Positions 8,715 through 15,896 of a stretch of DNA of 37,789 nucleotides are shown one piece after another. Under the pieces are notes generated by a model that was not told the origin of the DNA, did not search any database, and saw only the letters and a program-made list of their open reading frames with translations. A program made the translations under genes and the position numbers. The stretch comes from Pseudolactococcus laudensis (GTDB taxonomy: Bacteria > Bacillota > Bacilli > Lactobacillales > Streptococcaceae): the NCBI RefSeq assembly GCF_013449735.1, contig NZ_JACBNY010000018.1, positions 1 to 37,789 on the forward strand. The letters run 5' to 3'. Positions within the stretch are counted from its first letter, which is position 1, and every line of letters starts with the position of its first letter.

Positions 8715-8771
8715 TGCGTTTGCCTAAGGAAATCCTGATTTTAATTACAAGACATTTTGCGTGCAAATTTT

Positions 8772-8800
8772 AGGACAAACATAGAAATTTAAGGTAGAAT
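8772..8800 (+). promoter_or_regulatory. Promoter of the thioredoxin gene
   Basis: AGGACA (8772-8777), 17 bases, then TAGAAT (8795-8800). The start would lie about 25 bases before the GTG/ATG region at 8824-8833. Confidence 0.5.
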
Positions 8801-8832
8801 AGAGCTAGTAAAATAAATAAGAGGTGATTAAA

Positions 8833-9150
8833 ATGGCAATAGAAGTAACAGATGCAACTTTCCAAGAAGAAACGAAAGATGGCATTGTACTCGTAGATTT
8901 CTGGGCAACATGGTGTGGGCCTTGTCGTATGCAAGCACCGATTCTTGATCAGCTTTCAGAAGAATTAGACGAAAGCGAACTCAAAATCGTAAAAATGGAC
9001 GTTGACGAAAACCCAGCAACACCACAATCTTTTGGTGTGATGAGTATTCCAACACTTCTTTTCAAAAAAGACGGCGAAGTTGTTAAACAAGTCGCAGGTG
9101 TGCATACTAAAGATCAAATCAAAGGTATCTTGGCAGAATTAAACGCCTAA
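8833..9150 (+). CDS. trxA: Thioredoxin
   Basis: 105 residues, the usual size for thioredoxin. The active site WCGPC lies at residues 27-31 (FWATWCGPCRMQAP) and the cis-proline SIPT at 71-74. It reduces disulfides in cytosolic proteins using thioredoxin reductase. I chose the ATG at 8833. The upstream GTG at 8824 is part of the ribosome site GAGGTG, and starting there would add three residues outside the family pattern. The gene has its own promoter and a strong terminator, so it is a single-gene unit. Confidence 0.96.
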   Translation: MAIEVTDATFQEETKDGIVLVDFWATWCGPCRMQAPILDQLSEELDESELKIVKMDVDENPATPQSFGVMSIPTLLFKKDGEVVKQVAGVHTKDQIKGILAELNA

Positions 9151-9153
9151 TTT

Positions 9154-9190
9154 AAAATAGCCTAAGCGACTATCGCTTAGGCTATTTTTT
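9154..9190 (+). terminator. Strong rho-independent terminator of trxA
   Basis: A perfect 15-bp stem (AAAATAGCCTAAGCG / CGCTTAGGCTATTTT) with a 5-base loop and T run, directly after the stop codon. It is A- and T-flanked, so it could work in both directions. Confidence 0.92.
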
Positions 9191-9246
9191 GTGCTAAATA
9201 TTTGAGTCAGGAAAGTCGTAGATGAAATAATTAGTAGGATATTGTA

Positions 9247-9252
9247 TATAAT
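9247..9252 (+). promoter_or_regulatory. -10 box upstream of an 18-residue ORF
   Basis: A perfect TATAAT at 9247-9252 with no convincing -35 element. It lies 42 bases before the ATG at 9294. Confidence 0.45.
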
Positions 9253-9293
9253 CATAAGCGCTAATTGAATGTGTTTATAAAAAGGAGTTATAT

Positions 9294-9350
9294 ATGTTCG
9301 CACTAGGTATAGTAGTTGGTTTTGGTTTAGCTTGGTATCTCAAAAGATAA
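9294..9350 (+). CDS. Possible 18-residue membrane peptide
   Basis: The ORF reads MFALGIVVGFGLAWYLKR, then TAA. It is preceded by a strong ribosome site AAAAGGAGTT with 7 bases to the ATG, and by a perfect TATAAT at 9247. The peptide is one glycine-rich hydrophobic helix with a basic end, the form of small membrane proteins, type I toxins or leader peptides. No antisense RNA or homologue is recognised. The quality of the promoter and ribosome site argues for real translation, while the short length keeps this uncertain. Confidence 0.45.
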   Translation: MFALGIVVGFGLAWYLKR

Positions 9351-9772
9351 TATAAGCTATAAAAATTAGTCAGAAACACAATCAAAGGCTCAGGTAAATT
9401 CATTACCTACTGCTCTACTTGTGTCATTTTTACCAATGTTTTCTGACATAAATATCTATACCTTTATGGGTGTTTATACTGAATTTTGGAGGAATCTTGA
9501 ACATTTTCCATGTCATAAAAGGGCTTTTTATGTTTTATTAGTTTGGATAAGTTTACTATTTAGAAAAAAACGATAAGTTTAAAATTATCTCGAATAACTA
9601 TTAAATCATCTTAAAATAATATTGATATAGCAAAAGCGTCTTTATCGTCGCTTTTGTTATACAATCTGTCTATTTTTTCAATAAAAAAAATTAATTTGCA
9701 ACATGGCTTGAAAAAAAACGTATAGAAGATATGGAGAGGTGTTTTCTTGCATACATTTTGAGTTGTTTTGGG
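9351..9772. other. Gene-poor region with small ORFs and hairpins
   Basis: No convincing gene. A 46-codon ORF at 9436-9576 (+) ends in a hydrophobic helix and a basic tail (ISLLFRKKR), but it has no ribosome site at its ATG and its frame is open back to 9370 without a start. A TTG at 9497 has a GGAGG 4 bases upstream and would encode only 14 residues. A CATAAAA/TTTTATG hairpin lies at 9514-9532. It could be a decayed gene or RNA leader material. Confidence 0.4.
9631..9656. terminator. Hairpin, possible terminator before the LytTR locus
   Basis: CAAAAGCG / CGCTTTTG form an 8-bp perfect stem with a 10-base loop. No long T run follows on either strand, so termination is uncertain. It separates the small ORFs from the LytTR promoter. 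Confidence 0.45.
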
Positions 9773-9824
9773 TTTATGATATACAAAATGTCATTCGTGA
9801 TATATTTTTGACCATTTATGATAT
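9773..9824 (+). promoter_or_regulatory. Three direct repeats at 21-bp period: probable LytTR regulator binding sites
   Basis: TTTATGATAT (9773-9782), TTCGTGATAT (9794-9803) and TTTATGATAT (9815-9824) start exactly 21 bases apart, two helical turns. LytTR response regulators (AgrA, ComE, PlnC type) bind direct repeats of about 9 bases separated by about 12, so the period matches. A possible -10 box TATATT lies at 9852-9857, about 28 bases after the last repeat, which fits activation of a promoter lacking a -35. The nearest downstream regulator is the LytTR gene at 10146, so autoregulation is the simplest reading. Confidence 0.65.
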
Positions 9825-9889
9825 TTAAAAAATATCAGGGATGAAATACGTTATATTGGGAGTGTATATCAAAAAATGTTGTGATTAAA

Positions 9890-9988
9890 ATGATAGGCTA
9901 CCAAAGCAGTAATACTTGCCTTCTCTCCCTAAATACTGTGATTCAATTTACTGATTTAGATTTTGATGCCTACTATTATGATGCCTAA
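9890..9988 (+). CDS. Possible 32-residue ORF in the LytTR leader
   Basis: ATG at 9890 opens 32 codons ending TAA, with an acidic, aromatic C-terminus (DLDFDAYYYDA) and one cysteine. No ribosome site is evident (GTGATTAAA precedes). It would lie on the transcript predicted to start near 9864. I list it as a candidate only. Confidence 0.2.
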   Translation: MIGYQSSNTCLLSLNTVIQFTDLDFDAYYYDA

Positions 9989-10059
9989 ACAAAAATTTTT
10001 ATTCATAAAATAGGAATAGAGAATAGCAATATATGGTTAAGAGAGGAGAGGCCAAGGAA

Positions 10060-10149
10060 ATGAGAGGGGATTGCGTGTTAAAAACGATCGATTCATTAAT
10101 TAATTCCTTAATATTTTACTCTGTTGGGTGTCCTTGGTGTAGAAAATGA
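10060..10149 (+). CDS. Micro-ORF with CPWC motif, overlapping the LytTR regulator start
   Basis: From ATG 10060 the ORF has 29 codons; from GTG 10075 it has 24. Both starts have purine-rich ribosome sites: GGAGAGG about 10 bases before the ATG, and AGAGGGGA 4 bases before the GTG. The GTG form reads MLKTIDSLINSLIFY, then SVGCPWCRK, an amphipathic helix followed by a C-x-x-C pair and a basic tail. Its TGA stop (10147-10149) overlaps the ATG of the response regulator (10146) in the form ATGA, the classic translational-coupling layout. The regulator has no good ribosome site of its own. It could be a pheromone precursor, a redox- or metal-sensing leader, or only a coupling device. It does not match AgrD, and no AgrB processing protease is present. 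Confidence 0.55.
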   Translation: MRGDCVLKTIDSLINSLIFYSVGCPWCRK

Positions 10150-10889
10150 AAGTATTTATTTTAGAAGATGAACCAGTACAGCAATTTCGCATAGAAGGTT
10201 TGGTGATTGATTACTTAAAAAAGAAAAATTACCTCAATGACGGTGTTTTTGCATTTGGGAGAACACGAGATTTATTGGAGGAATTAGAGGTTTCTTCGCA
10301 GAATAACATTTACTTCTTGGATATTATAATTGGTAATAATGAAAAAGCTGGACTTGAGATAGCTGAAGAGATTCGTAAAATAGATCCAATTGGTCAAATT
10401 AATTTTGTGACAACACATAGTGAATTTGCTCCGATTACTTACGAATATTTTGTTAATGCACATGACTTTATTGACAAATTATTACCGCAAATGGCATTCG
10501 ATAAAAAAATATTCAGAAATATTGACCAATATGTTGAGACTAACCGTATTAAGACTTTTCAGCAAGTTTTTTCTTACACTTCGAAGACAGGTAAGCGGAT
10601 TGATGTGCTTTATTCTAATATATGTTACATTGAAACGTCAGGGTCACCTCATAAGCTTATTTTACAAATGGACTCTGAGTCGTTAAGTTTTTATGGTAAT
10701 ATGAATGATATTGAAGAGGTTTCTGATAAGTTAGTACGGATTCATCGCTCTTTTTTGGTTAATAAAGATAGGCTTAAAGAGCTTTGCCTAAAAGAACGAA
10801 TAGCTGTATTGGATGATGGTACTAAATTACCAATATCACGTGCAAGGGCTAGATTTTTGAAGAAAATTGAAAAAAATGACATAGAATAG
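10146..10889 (+). CDS. Orphan LytTR-family response regulator (AgrA/ComE-like)
   Basis: 247 residues. The N-terminal receiver domain (MKVFILEDEP, with the predicted phosphorylated Asp59 in YFLDI, and FVTTH near residue 90) is followed by a LytTR DNA-binding domain from about residue 140 to 240. The latter carries the family landmarks KRIDVLYSNICYIETSGSPHKL, then LVRIHRSFLVNKDRL and LPISRARARFLKKI. AgrA/ComE-type regulators respond to a peptide-sensing kinase, but no histidine kinase gene is in this window. The start codon overlaps the stop of the CPWC micro-ORF. Three 21-bp-spaced repeats lie about 320-370 bases upstream, so the locus probably activates itself. A terminator follows at 11003. 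Confidence 0.9.
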   Translation: MKVFILEDEPVQQFRIEGLVIDYLKKKNYLNDGVFAFGRTRDLLEELEVSSQNNIYFLDIIIGNNEKAGLEIAEEIRKIDPIGQINFVTTHSEFAPITYEYFVNAHDFIDKLLPQMAFDKKIFRNIDQYVETNRIKTFQQVFSYTSKTGKRIDVLYSNICYIETSGSPHKLILQMDSESLSFYGNMNDIEEVSDKLVRIHRSFLVNKDRLKELCLKERIAVLDDGTKLPISRARARFLKKIEKNDIE

Positions 10890-11002
10890 CTCTCTAGGGA
10901 TGAACAACTTAATCTTATTCGTAAATGTCTATAAAATAAGTAATTATATGTTTTATTGCAATTCCTTAACTAAGTCGTTAATTAAACGTCTAATCTAATA
11001 TT

Positions 11003-11032
11003 GTCTAAGTGAGTATCGCCTAGACTTTTTTT
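11003..11032 (+). terminator. Terminator after the LytTR regulator
   Basis: GTCTAAGTG / CGCCTAGAC form an imperfect stem with loop AGTAT, followed by seven T residues. Confidence 0.75.
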
Positions 11033-11110
11033 GATGGATTTTTATGCCAACATAAGCTCATCACTCGCATTGTCAAGGTAGTGATGTGCGCGTGAGTAAA
11101 AATGCTTGAC

Positions 11111-11139
11111 TTGAAAAATGCGACATTTTTAGGTATAAT
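11111..11139 (+). promoter_or_regulatory. Promoter giving a leaderless transcript of the DUF2969 gene
   Basis: TTGAAA (11111-11116), 17 bases, TATAAT (11134-11139). The ATG at 11147 begins 7 bases after the -10 box, so the predicted first transcribed base is at or next to the A of the start codon. There is no room for a ribosome site. Confidence 0.8.
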
Positions 11140-11146
11140 CGGTACC

Positions 11147-11353
11147 ATGAGTAAGAAAAAAGAGACGGAAATTCAAATTTCTGACAGTAAAGATGGCGTG
11201 GTTTTAACGGTTGGCAAGAAGACGGTCGCTGAAATCAAAAATACTGCTGACGATAGTTTTGATGTGATTGTTAATGGTAAACATATCAAGACATTTAAGG
11301 CATACCCAGAGGCTTTGGAAGAGGCTATCAAAACTTATAACTTGGCTTTATAA
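11147..11353 (+). CDS. DUF2969-family small protein, apparently leaderless
   Basis: 68 residues, highly charged (MSKKKETEIQI, then VGKKTVAEI and FKAYPEALEEAIKTYNL). The pattern of an acidic-basic N-terminus, an EI-x-x core and a C-terminal EEA-x-x-x-YNL matches, from memory, DUF2969, a small cytosolic family of Lactobacillales with no known function. An ATG at 11102 is in frame but lies upstream of the promoter boxes, so it cannot be the start; ATG 11147 fits. The mRNA seems to begin at the start codon. The next gene follows 111 bases later, with no terminator between. Confidence 0.8.
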   Translation: MSKKKETEIQISDSKDGVVLTVGKKTVAEIKNTADDSFDVIVNGKHIKTFKAYPEALEEAIKTYNLAL

Positions 11354-11464
11354 GCCTTTCGCTGTGTATCTGGGCAGTCTGTTATGGCCCCTATCCTTAA
11401 TATAAATGAAATAGAGAGCGGCAGATCGATACGTTCGCTTTTATTTTAGAAAGTTTTAGTAAAA

Positions 11465-12025
11465 ATGGTTAAGAGAGACTTATATCGAAATATTTTGATT
11501 GGCCTAATCATTGTCGCAGTGTTGACCATTTTGCGATTGTTTGTTTTAGAGCCAATTAGAATTCATAATAATAATATGGCGCCTATTTTGCCTAAGAAGA
11601 CGCAAGTATTTGCCATTAAACGCACGCAGCTTGATAATCTTGACTTAGTTGCTTATCGCCATAACGGTAAGAAATATGTGGGGCGTATTATTGGTACGCC
11701 GGGTCAAAGTGTCGTTGCTATGGATAACATCGTCTATGTTGATCAGAAGATTCTGAAAGAGCCTTATATTAAAAAGAATCAAACGACTTATTTAAAAACG
11801 CACGATGAAGATTTTACGACAGATTTTCGTCAAGATAAGTTAGGCAAAGATAGCTATTGGATTTTAAATGATGTCAGAGATGTATTAGATGATAGTCGAA
11901 AATTTGGTGCGATTCCTAAAAAAGATATTTTAGGTGAGCTGAAATTTAAATATGCACCAATCAGTGATTTCGGTTTTGTCGAAAATGATGAGGCTAAAAT
12001 TGAAAATGGTTTTGAAAATAAATAA
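11465..12025 (+). CDS. Signal peptidase I homologue lacking catalytic Ser and Lys
   Basis: 186 residues. An N-terminal membrane anchor spans about residues 8-28 (ILIGLIIVAVLTILRLFVL), followed by an S26 peptidase fold. Box B, normally G-x-SM-x-P, reads NNNMAPIL, so the nucleophile Ser is Asn37. Box D, normally YVKR-x-IG-x-PG, reads YVGRIIGTPG, so the general base Lys is Gly73. Box E is kept (LDDSRKFGAIP, 141-151). Both members of the catalytic dyad are therefore gone while the fold-defining boxes remain, so it is unlikely to cleave signal peptides. Streptococcal SipA of pilus loci also lacks the dyad and acts as a chaperone-like factor. A scaffold or regulatory role is an inference. No strong ribosome site precedes the ATG. 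A terminator follows at once. Confidence 0.85.
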   Translation: MVKRDLYRNILIGLIIVAVLTILRLFVLEPIRIHNNNMAPILPKKTQVFAIKRTQLDNLDLVAYRHNGKKYVGRIIGTPGQSVVAMDNIVYVDQKILKEPYIKKNQTTYLKTHDEDFTTDFRQDKLGKDSYWILNDVRDVLDDSRKFGAIPKKDILGELKFKYAPISDFGFVENDEAKIENGFENK

Positions 12026-12047
12026 GGTCAGATGGCCTTTTTTTATT
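12024..12047 (+). terminator. Rho-independent terminator
   Basis: AAGGTC-AGAT-GGCCTT stem-loop with a following T run, overlapping the stop codon of the signal peptidase homologue. Confidence 0.85.
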
Positions 12048-12129
12048 TTCGCTAAAAAAGCCTATTGAAGTGAATTTTTTTACGGCTTGTTATTTTATAT
12101 TTTATAACAGTCAATTTTAGATTATCACG

Positions 12130-12157
12130 TTCATTTTCCATTAAAATATGATAAAAT
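12130..12157 (+). promoter_or_regulatory. Promoter of pdp-deoC-cdd
   Basis: TTCATT (12130-12135), 16 bases, TAAAAT (12152-12157) with an extended TGA just before it. The leader to the ATG at 12243 is about 80 bases and contains a GACCC-GATTTT-GGGT hairpin of unknown meaning. Confidence 0.5.
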
Positions 12158-12242
12158 AAAGCCTGACGAGTCGTTAAAAAAAGCAGTTATTTGACCCGAT
12201 TTTGGGTGAGGCTGTTAGAGATAGATGAAGTGAGGTAAGGCG

Positions 12243-13532
12243 ATGAGAATGATTGATATCATTCAGAAAAAACGAGATGGTCTAGCGCTGACTAAGGCTG
12301 AAACGACATGGCTGATTGAGCAGTATGCGATAGGGCAAATTCCAGATTATCAGATGTCTGCTTGGGCTATGGCAGTTTATTTTCAAGGCATGAACAAGTC
12401 AGAAATTGCAGACTTAACCATGGCAATGGTTGCGACAGGTGAACAGATTGACTTGTCCGACATCCCAGGTGTTAAGGTCGATAAACACTCAACAGGTGGC
12501 GTTGGTGATAAAGTAACACTAATTTTAGCGCCACTCGTTGCAAGTTTTGGTGTATCTGTTGCTAAGATGAGCGGTCGTAGCCTAGGTCATACCGGTGGTA
12601 CCATTGACAAACTCGAAAGTATTCATGGCTTTCAAGTTGAGCGCACCCAAGCCGATTTCGTCCAACAAGTTAGAGACATTGGCATTTCGGTCATCGGCCA
12701 GTCGGATAACTTGGTCAAAGCCGACAAACTGCTTTACGCCCTACGTGACGTGACTGCGACTGTTGACATCATTCCCTTGATTGCAAGCTCAATTATGTCG
12801 AAAAAAATCGCAGCAGGTAGCGATGCCATTTTGCTAGATGTCACTGTTGGTAGCGGTGCCTTCATGAAAAACATGCTAGATGCCCGCCTACTCGCGCAAA
12901 CCATGGTTGATTTGGGCAATGCAGTAGGACGCAAGACAGTAGCTGTAATTACAGATATGCGTCAACCTCTAGGCGCTACTATTGGTAATCGTTTAGAAAT
13001 TGCTGAGAGCTTAACTGTTTTACAAGGGGGTGGTAGCCCAGAACTCAGACAATTCATCGCTGAATTGGCACAAATCATGCTCAGTCTAGCAGGCGTCGAA
13101 AAATCAGTAGACGACATTTTAGAAAATCTATCAAATGGTGCAGCCCTTGAAAAATTCAAGCAAATGATTCAAGCGCAAGGTGGTGATCTCGATGAATTAT
13201 TGGCATCGCCAGAGCACGAGACAATTTTTTCAAAATCCGTGGTCAGTACGCAAACAGGTTATGTGACCAGTTTTGATGCGCTGACAGCAGGTCTACTTGC
13301 CATGCGTGCAGGTGCAGGTCGTGCCGTCAAGTCAGACGTCCTTGACCTAGATGCCGGTCTTAGGCTTTTTAAAAAAATCGGAGATTATGTCGAGAGTGGA
13401 GAACCGCTTTTCGAAATTTTGTATAATAAAGCTGATTTTGATGCCGAAAAGGAAAGTCAAGTGTTACTGGATGCCATTAGTATTTCAAATGAAAAAGTAG
13501 AAATTAAAGAGATTGTGGAGATTATCAAATGA
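12243..13532 (+). CDS. pdp: Pyrimidine-nucleoside phosphorylase
   Basis: 429 residues, the normal length. The enzyme splits uridine, deoxyuridine and thymidine with phosphate to base plus (deoxy)ribose-1-phosphate. The phosphate-binding [10 protein letters not shown] lies at 81-90, and the thymidine/pyrimidine phosphorylase signature [17 protein letters not shown] follows near 110-126. The ATG at 12243 is preceded by GAGGTAAGG. It is the first gene of an operon: its stop overlaps the deoC start as ATGA. Its products feed DeoB and DeoC. Confidence 0.96.
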   Translation: MRMIDIIQKKRDGLALTKAETTWLIEQYAIGQIPDYQMSAWAMAVYFQGMNKSEIADLTMAMVATGEQIDLSDIPGVKVDKHSTGGVGDKVTLILAPLVASFGVSVAKMSGRSLGHTGGTIDKLESIHGFQVERTQADFVQQVRDIGISVIGQSDNLVKADKLLYALRDVTATVDIIPLIASSIMSKKIAAGSDAILLDVTVGSGAFMKNMLDARLLAQTMVDLGNAVGRKTVAVITDMRQPLGATIGNRLEIAESLTVLQGGGSPELRQFIAELAQIMLSLAGVEKSVDDILENLSNGAALEKFKQMIQAQGGDLDELLASPEHETIFSKSVVSTQTGYVTSFDALTAGLLAMRAGAGRAVKSDVLDLDAGLRLFKKIGDYVESGEPLFEILYNKADFDAEKESQVLLDAISISNEKVEIKEIVEIIK

Positions 13533-14194
13533 ATTTAAATAAATATATTGACCATACGGTATTAAAAGCAGATACACCAAAAGCTAAAGTCCAACAAATC
13601 ATCGATGAGGCTATTCAGTATGATTTCATGAGCGTATGTATAAATCCGACTTGGGTCAGTTTTGCGGCTGAAAAATTAGCGGCTACTGATGTAAAAGTTT
13701 GTACGGTTATTGGTTTTCCTTTAGGTGCCAATATGTCTGCTGTTAAAGCGTTCGAGGCGTCTGAGGCTATAAAAAATGGCGCAGATGAAGTTGATATGGT
13801 AATTAATATTGGAGCTGCTAAAGATGGCGATTGGGATTTAGTCGAATCTGACATCCAGGCTGTTGTAGACGCCTCAGGAGATGTCCTAACTAAAGTTATC
13901 ATTGAAACGTCATTACTAACAGATGAAGAAAAAGTCAAAGCTTGTCAAGCCGCTGTTCGTGCGGGTGCAGATTTTGTTAAAACGTCAACTGGTTTTTCTA
14001 CTGCAGGTGCAACGGTTGCGGATATCGCGCTGATGCGTCAAACTGTAGGACCAGACTTAGGTGTTAAAGCATCAGGTGGTGTTCGCTCAATTGCTGATGC
14101 ACAAGCCATGATTGACGCGGGTGCAACCCGACTTGGTACATCTAATGGTGTTGATATCATGAAAGGAAATGTAGCTGATGGCAATGGATACTGA
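13529..14194 (+). CDS. deoC: Deoxyribose-phosphate aldolase
   Basis: 221 residues. The enzyme cleaves 2-deoxyribose-5-phosphate to glyceraldehyde-3-phosphate and acetaldehyde. The Schiff-base lysine is K151 in FVKTSTGFS. Supporting residues are D89 (ADEVDMVIN) and K180 (GVKASGGVR). The ATG overlaps the pdp stop and the end overlaps the start of cdd by 17 bases, so the three genes are translationally linked. Confidence 0.96.
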   Translation: MNLNKYIDHTVLKADTPKAKVQQIIDEAIQYDFMSVCINPTWVSFAAEKLAATDVKVCTVIGFPLGANMSAVKAFEASEAIKNGADEVDMVINIGAAKDGDWDLVESDIQAVVDASGDVLTKVIIETSLLTDEEKVKACQAAVRAGADFVKTSTGFSTAGATVADIALMRQTVGPDLGVKASGGVRSIADAQAMIDAGATRLGTSNGVDIMKGNVADGNGY

Positions 14195-14570
14195 GCTTTT
14201 TCAACAAGCGAGGGAGGCATCAAGTGTCGCTTATGTGCCTTATTCTAATTTTCCAGTAGGTGCAGCCTTAGTTGCAAAAAACGGACTCGTTTTTCAAGGC
14301 TGTAATATCGAAAATGCTAGTTTTGGTTTGACCAATTGTGCAGAACGTACAGCGATTTTTAAGGCAGTTTCGAGTGGCGTCCGTGAGTTTGAGATGATTG
14401 GTATTTATGGCGAGACAGAAGAACCAATATCTCCTTGTGGTGCTTGTCGTCAAGTCTTAACAGAATTTTGTCCAGATGAGATGCCTGTTTGGCTATTTTC
14501 AAAAACTGGTGATGTTAAAAAAACAACAGTTGGGGCCTTATTACCGTACCATTTTAAGAACTTGAATTAA
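14178..14570 (+). CDS. cdd: Cytidine deaminase
   Basis: 130 residues, the homotetrameric zinc type. The zinc and proton-shuttle motif is C54-A-E56 ([10 protein letters not shown]) and the second zinc motif is PCGAC at 86-90. It converts cytidine and deoxycytidine to uridine and deoxyuridine for Pdp. The ATG at 14178 has AAAGGA 10 bases upstream inside deoC; a second ATG at 14184 is possible. No terminator follows, and bmpA has its own promoter 45 bases on. Confidence 0.95.
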   Translation: MAMDTELFQQAREASSVAYVPYSNFPVGAALVAKNGLVFQGCNIENASFGLTNCAERTAIFKAVSSGVREFEMIGIYGETEEPISPCGACRQVLTEFCPDEMPVWLFSKTGDVKKTTVGALLPYHFKNLN

Positions 14571-14615
14571 AAACCAAACAATTAGAATTATATGATTAAA
14601 TTTAATTGAAAATGG

Positions 14616-14644
14616 TTGTGAATTCATACGACTTACGATAAAAT
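14616..14644 (+). promoter_or_regulatory. Promoter of bmpA
   Basis: TTGTGA (14616-14621), 17 bases, TAAAAT (14639-14644). The leader to the ATG at 14720 is about 70 bases. Confidence 0.6.
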
Positions 14645-14719
14645 TAAAGTAGAGTTTCAAAAATATATTGATGTCTTGCTGACGCTTGCGTGAGCCAAAT
14701 TTTGGAGGAGTTCATTTTG

Positions 14720-15772
14720 ATGAATAAAAAAGTAATTGGTGTTGGTTTAGCTGCCGTTGCAGCTTTGTCACTTGCTGCCTGTGGTAGCCGGGATAAAAGT
14801 ACGGGTTCAGCTAAAGCTAAAACAGACTTGACTGTTGCCATCATTACAGATACTGGTGGTGTTGATGATAAGTCATTTAACCAATCATCTTGGGAAGGTT
14901 TACAAGCCTGGGGGAAAGCTAACAATTTATCTAAAGATAAAGGTTACACGTATTTCCAATCTGCTAGTGAATCTGACTATGCGACAAACCTTGACAGTGC
15001 CGTTTCAGGTGGTTACAAACTGATTTACGGTATTGGTTTTGCGCTCCACAATGCGATTTCAGAGGCAGCAAAAAATAACGCAGACATCAATTATGTGTTG
15101 ATTGACGACGTGATTGAAGGACAAAAAAATGTCGCATCAGCAACATTTAAAGACCAAGAGGCAGCTTACCTAGCAGGTATTGCGGCAGCAAAATCAACGA
15201 AAACAAAAATCGTTGGTTTTGTCGGTGGTATGGAAGGTGAAGTTATCTCACGCTTTGAAAAAGGTTTTGAGGCAGGTGTGAAATCTGTTGATAAATCAAT
15301 CAAAGTACAAGTTGACTATGCTGGTTCGTTCTCAGATGCTGCTAAGGGTAAAACAATTGCTGCGACACAATACGCTGGTGGCGCGGATATCATTTATCAA
15401 GCCGCTGGTGGAACTGGTGCTGGTGTCTTCTCTGAGGCAAAATCATTGAACGAAGAGAAAAAAGAAGCGGATAAAGTTTGGGTTATCGGTGTTGACCGTG
15501 ACCAAAAAGGTGAAGGTAACTATACTTCTAAAGATGGTAAAAAATCTAACTTTGTTCTTGCCTCATCAACTAAAGGTGTAGGCGAAGCGGTTCAAAACAT
15601 CAGTAAAGACACAGCAGATGGTAAATTCCCAGGCGGTAAACATGTTGTTTATGGTATCGAAGAAGGTGCTGTTGGTCTAGCCGATGATAATCTTTCTGAG
15701 GATGCAAAAACTGCTGTTGATAAAGCTTATGAGGAAATTAAATCAGGTAAAATTACTGTCCCTGAGAAATAA
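14720..15772 (+). CDS. bmpA: Nucleoside-binding lipoprotein of the BMP/PnrA family
   Basis: 350 residues from the ATG at 14720, which lies 9 bases after GGAGGAG; upstream in-frame codons are not credible starts. The lipoprotein signal peptide MNKKVIGVGLAAVAALSLAAC places the lipidated cysteine at residue 21 (lipobox LAAC), followed by a Ser/Lys-rich linker. The mature part starts with the family motif ITDTGGVDDKSFNQSSWEGL, and GFVGGMEGEVISRFEKGFEAG follows. BMP proteins deliver purine and pyrimidine nucleosides to the ABC importer encoded here by nupABC (18765-22314). The split of the receptor from the permease genes by deoB-punA-deoD is typical of lactococci and streptococci. Confidence 0.93.
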   Translation: MNKKVIGVGLAAVAALSLAACGSRDKSTGSAKAKTDLTVAIITDTGGVDDKSFNQSSWEGLQAWGKANNLSKDKGYTYFQSASESDYATNLDSAVSGGYKLIYGIGFALHNAISEAAKNNADINYVLIDDVIEGQKNVASATFKDQEAAYLAGIAAAKSTKTKIVGFVGGMEGEVISRFEKGFEAGVKSVDKSIKVQVDYAGSFSDAAKGKTIAATQYAGGADIIYQAAGGTGAGVFSEAKSLNEEKKEADKVWVIGVDRDQKGEGNYTSKDGKKSNFVLASSTKGVGEAVQNISKDTADGKFPGGKHVVYGIEEGAVGLADDNLSEDAKTAVDKAYEEIKSGKITVPEK

Positions 15773-15777
15773 GACTC

Positions 15778-15824
15778 ACTTGCTTTAAAAATTCGCTGCT
15801 GTACGCCCTATTTTTAAAGCAAGT
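15778..15824 (+). repeat. Perfect 15-bp inverted repeat after bmpA
   Basis: ACTTGCTTTAAAAAT and ATTTTTAAAGCAAGT are separated by 17 bases. There is no T run after it, so it looks like an mRNA-end stabiliser or processing hairpin rather than a classical terminator. It sits directly after the stop of an abundant lipoprotein, and a real terminator follows at 15845. Confidence 0.7.
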
Positions 15825-15844
15825 AAGTATCAGCATGATAAAAG

Positions 15845-15874
15845 ACAGTGCTAGTTTTCAGGCACTGTTTTTTT
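15845..15874 (+). terminator. Rho-independent terminator between bmpA and deoB
   Basis: ACAGTGC / GCACTGT stem with a 10-base loop and a T run to 15874. The ribosome site of deoB begins 10-15 bases after it. Confidence 0.85.
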
Positions 15875-15896
15875 AGATATTAGAAAAGAGGCATAT

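Noticed and set aside
9436-9576. 46-codon ORF with a hydrophobic, basic C-terminus
   Set aside because: No ribosome site at its ATG, a frame open far upstream without a start, and no recognised family. Noted in the region entry but not called as a gene.
12470-12640. Long antisense ORFs inside pdp and other coding genes
   Set aside because: Shadow frames of conserved genes, without their own start signals or family motifs.
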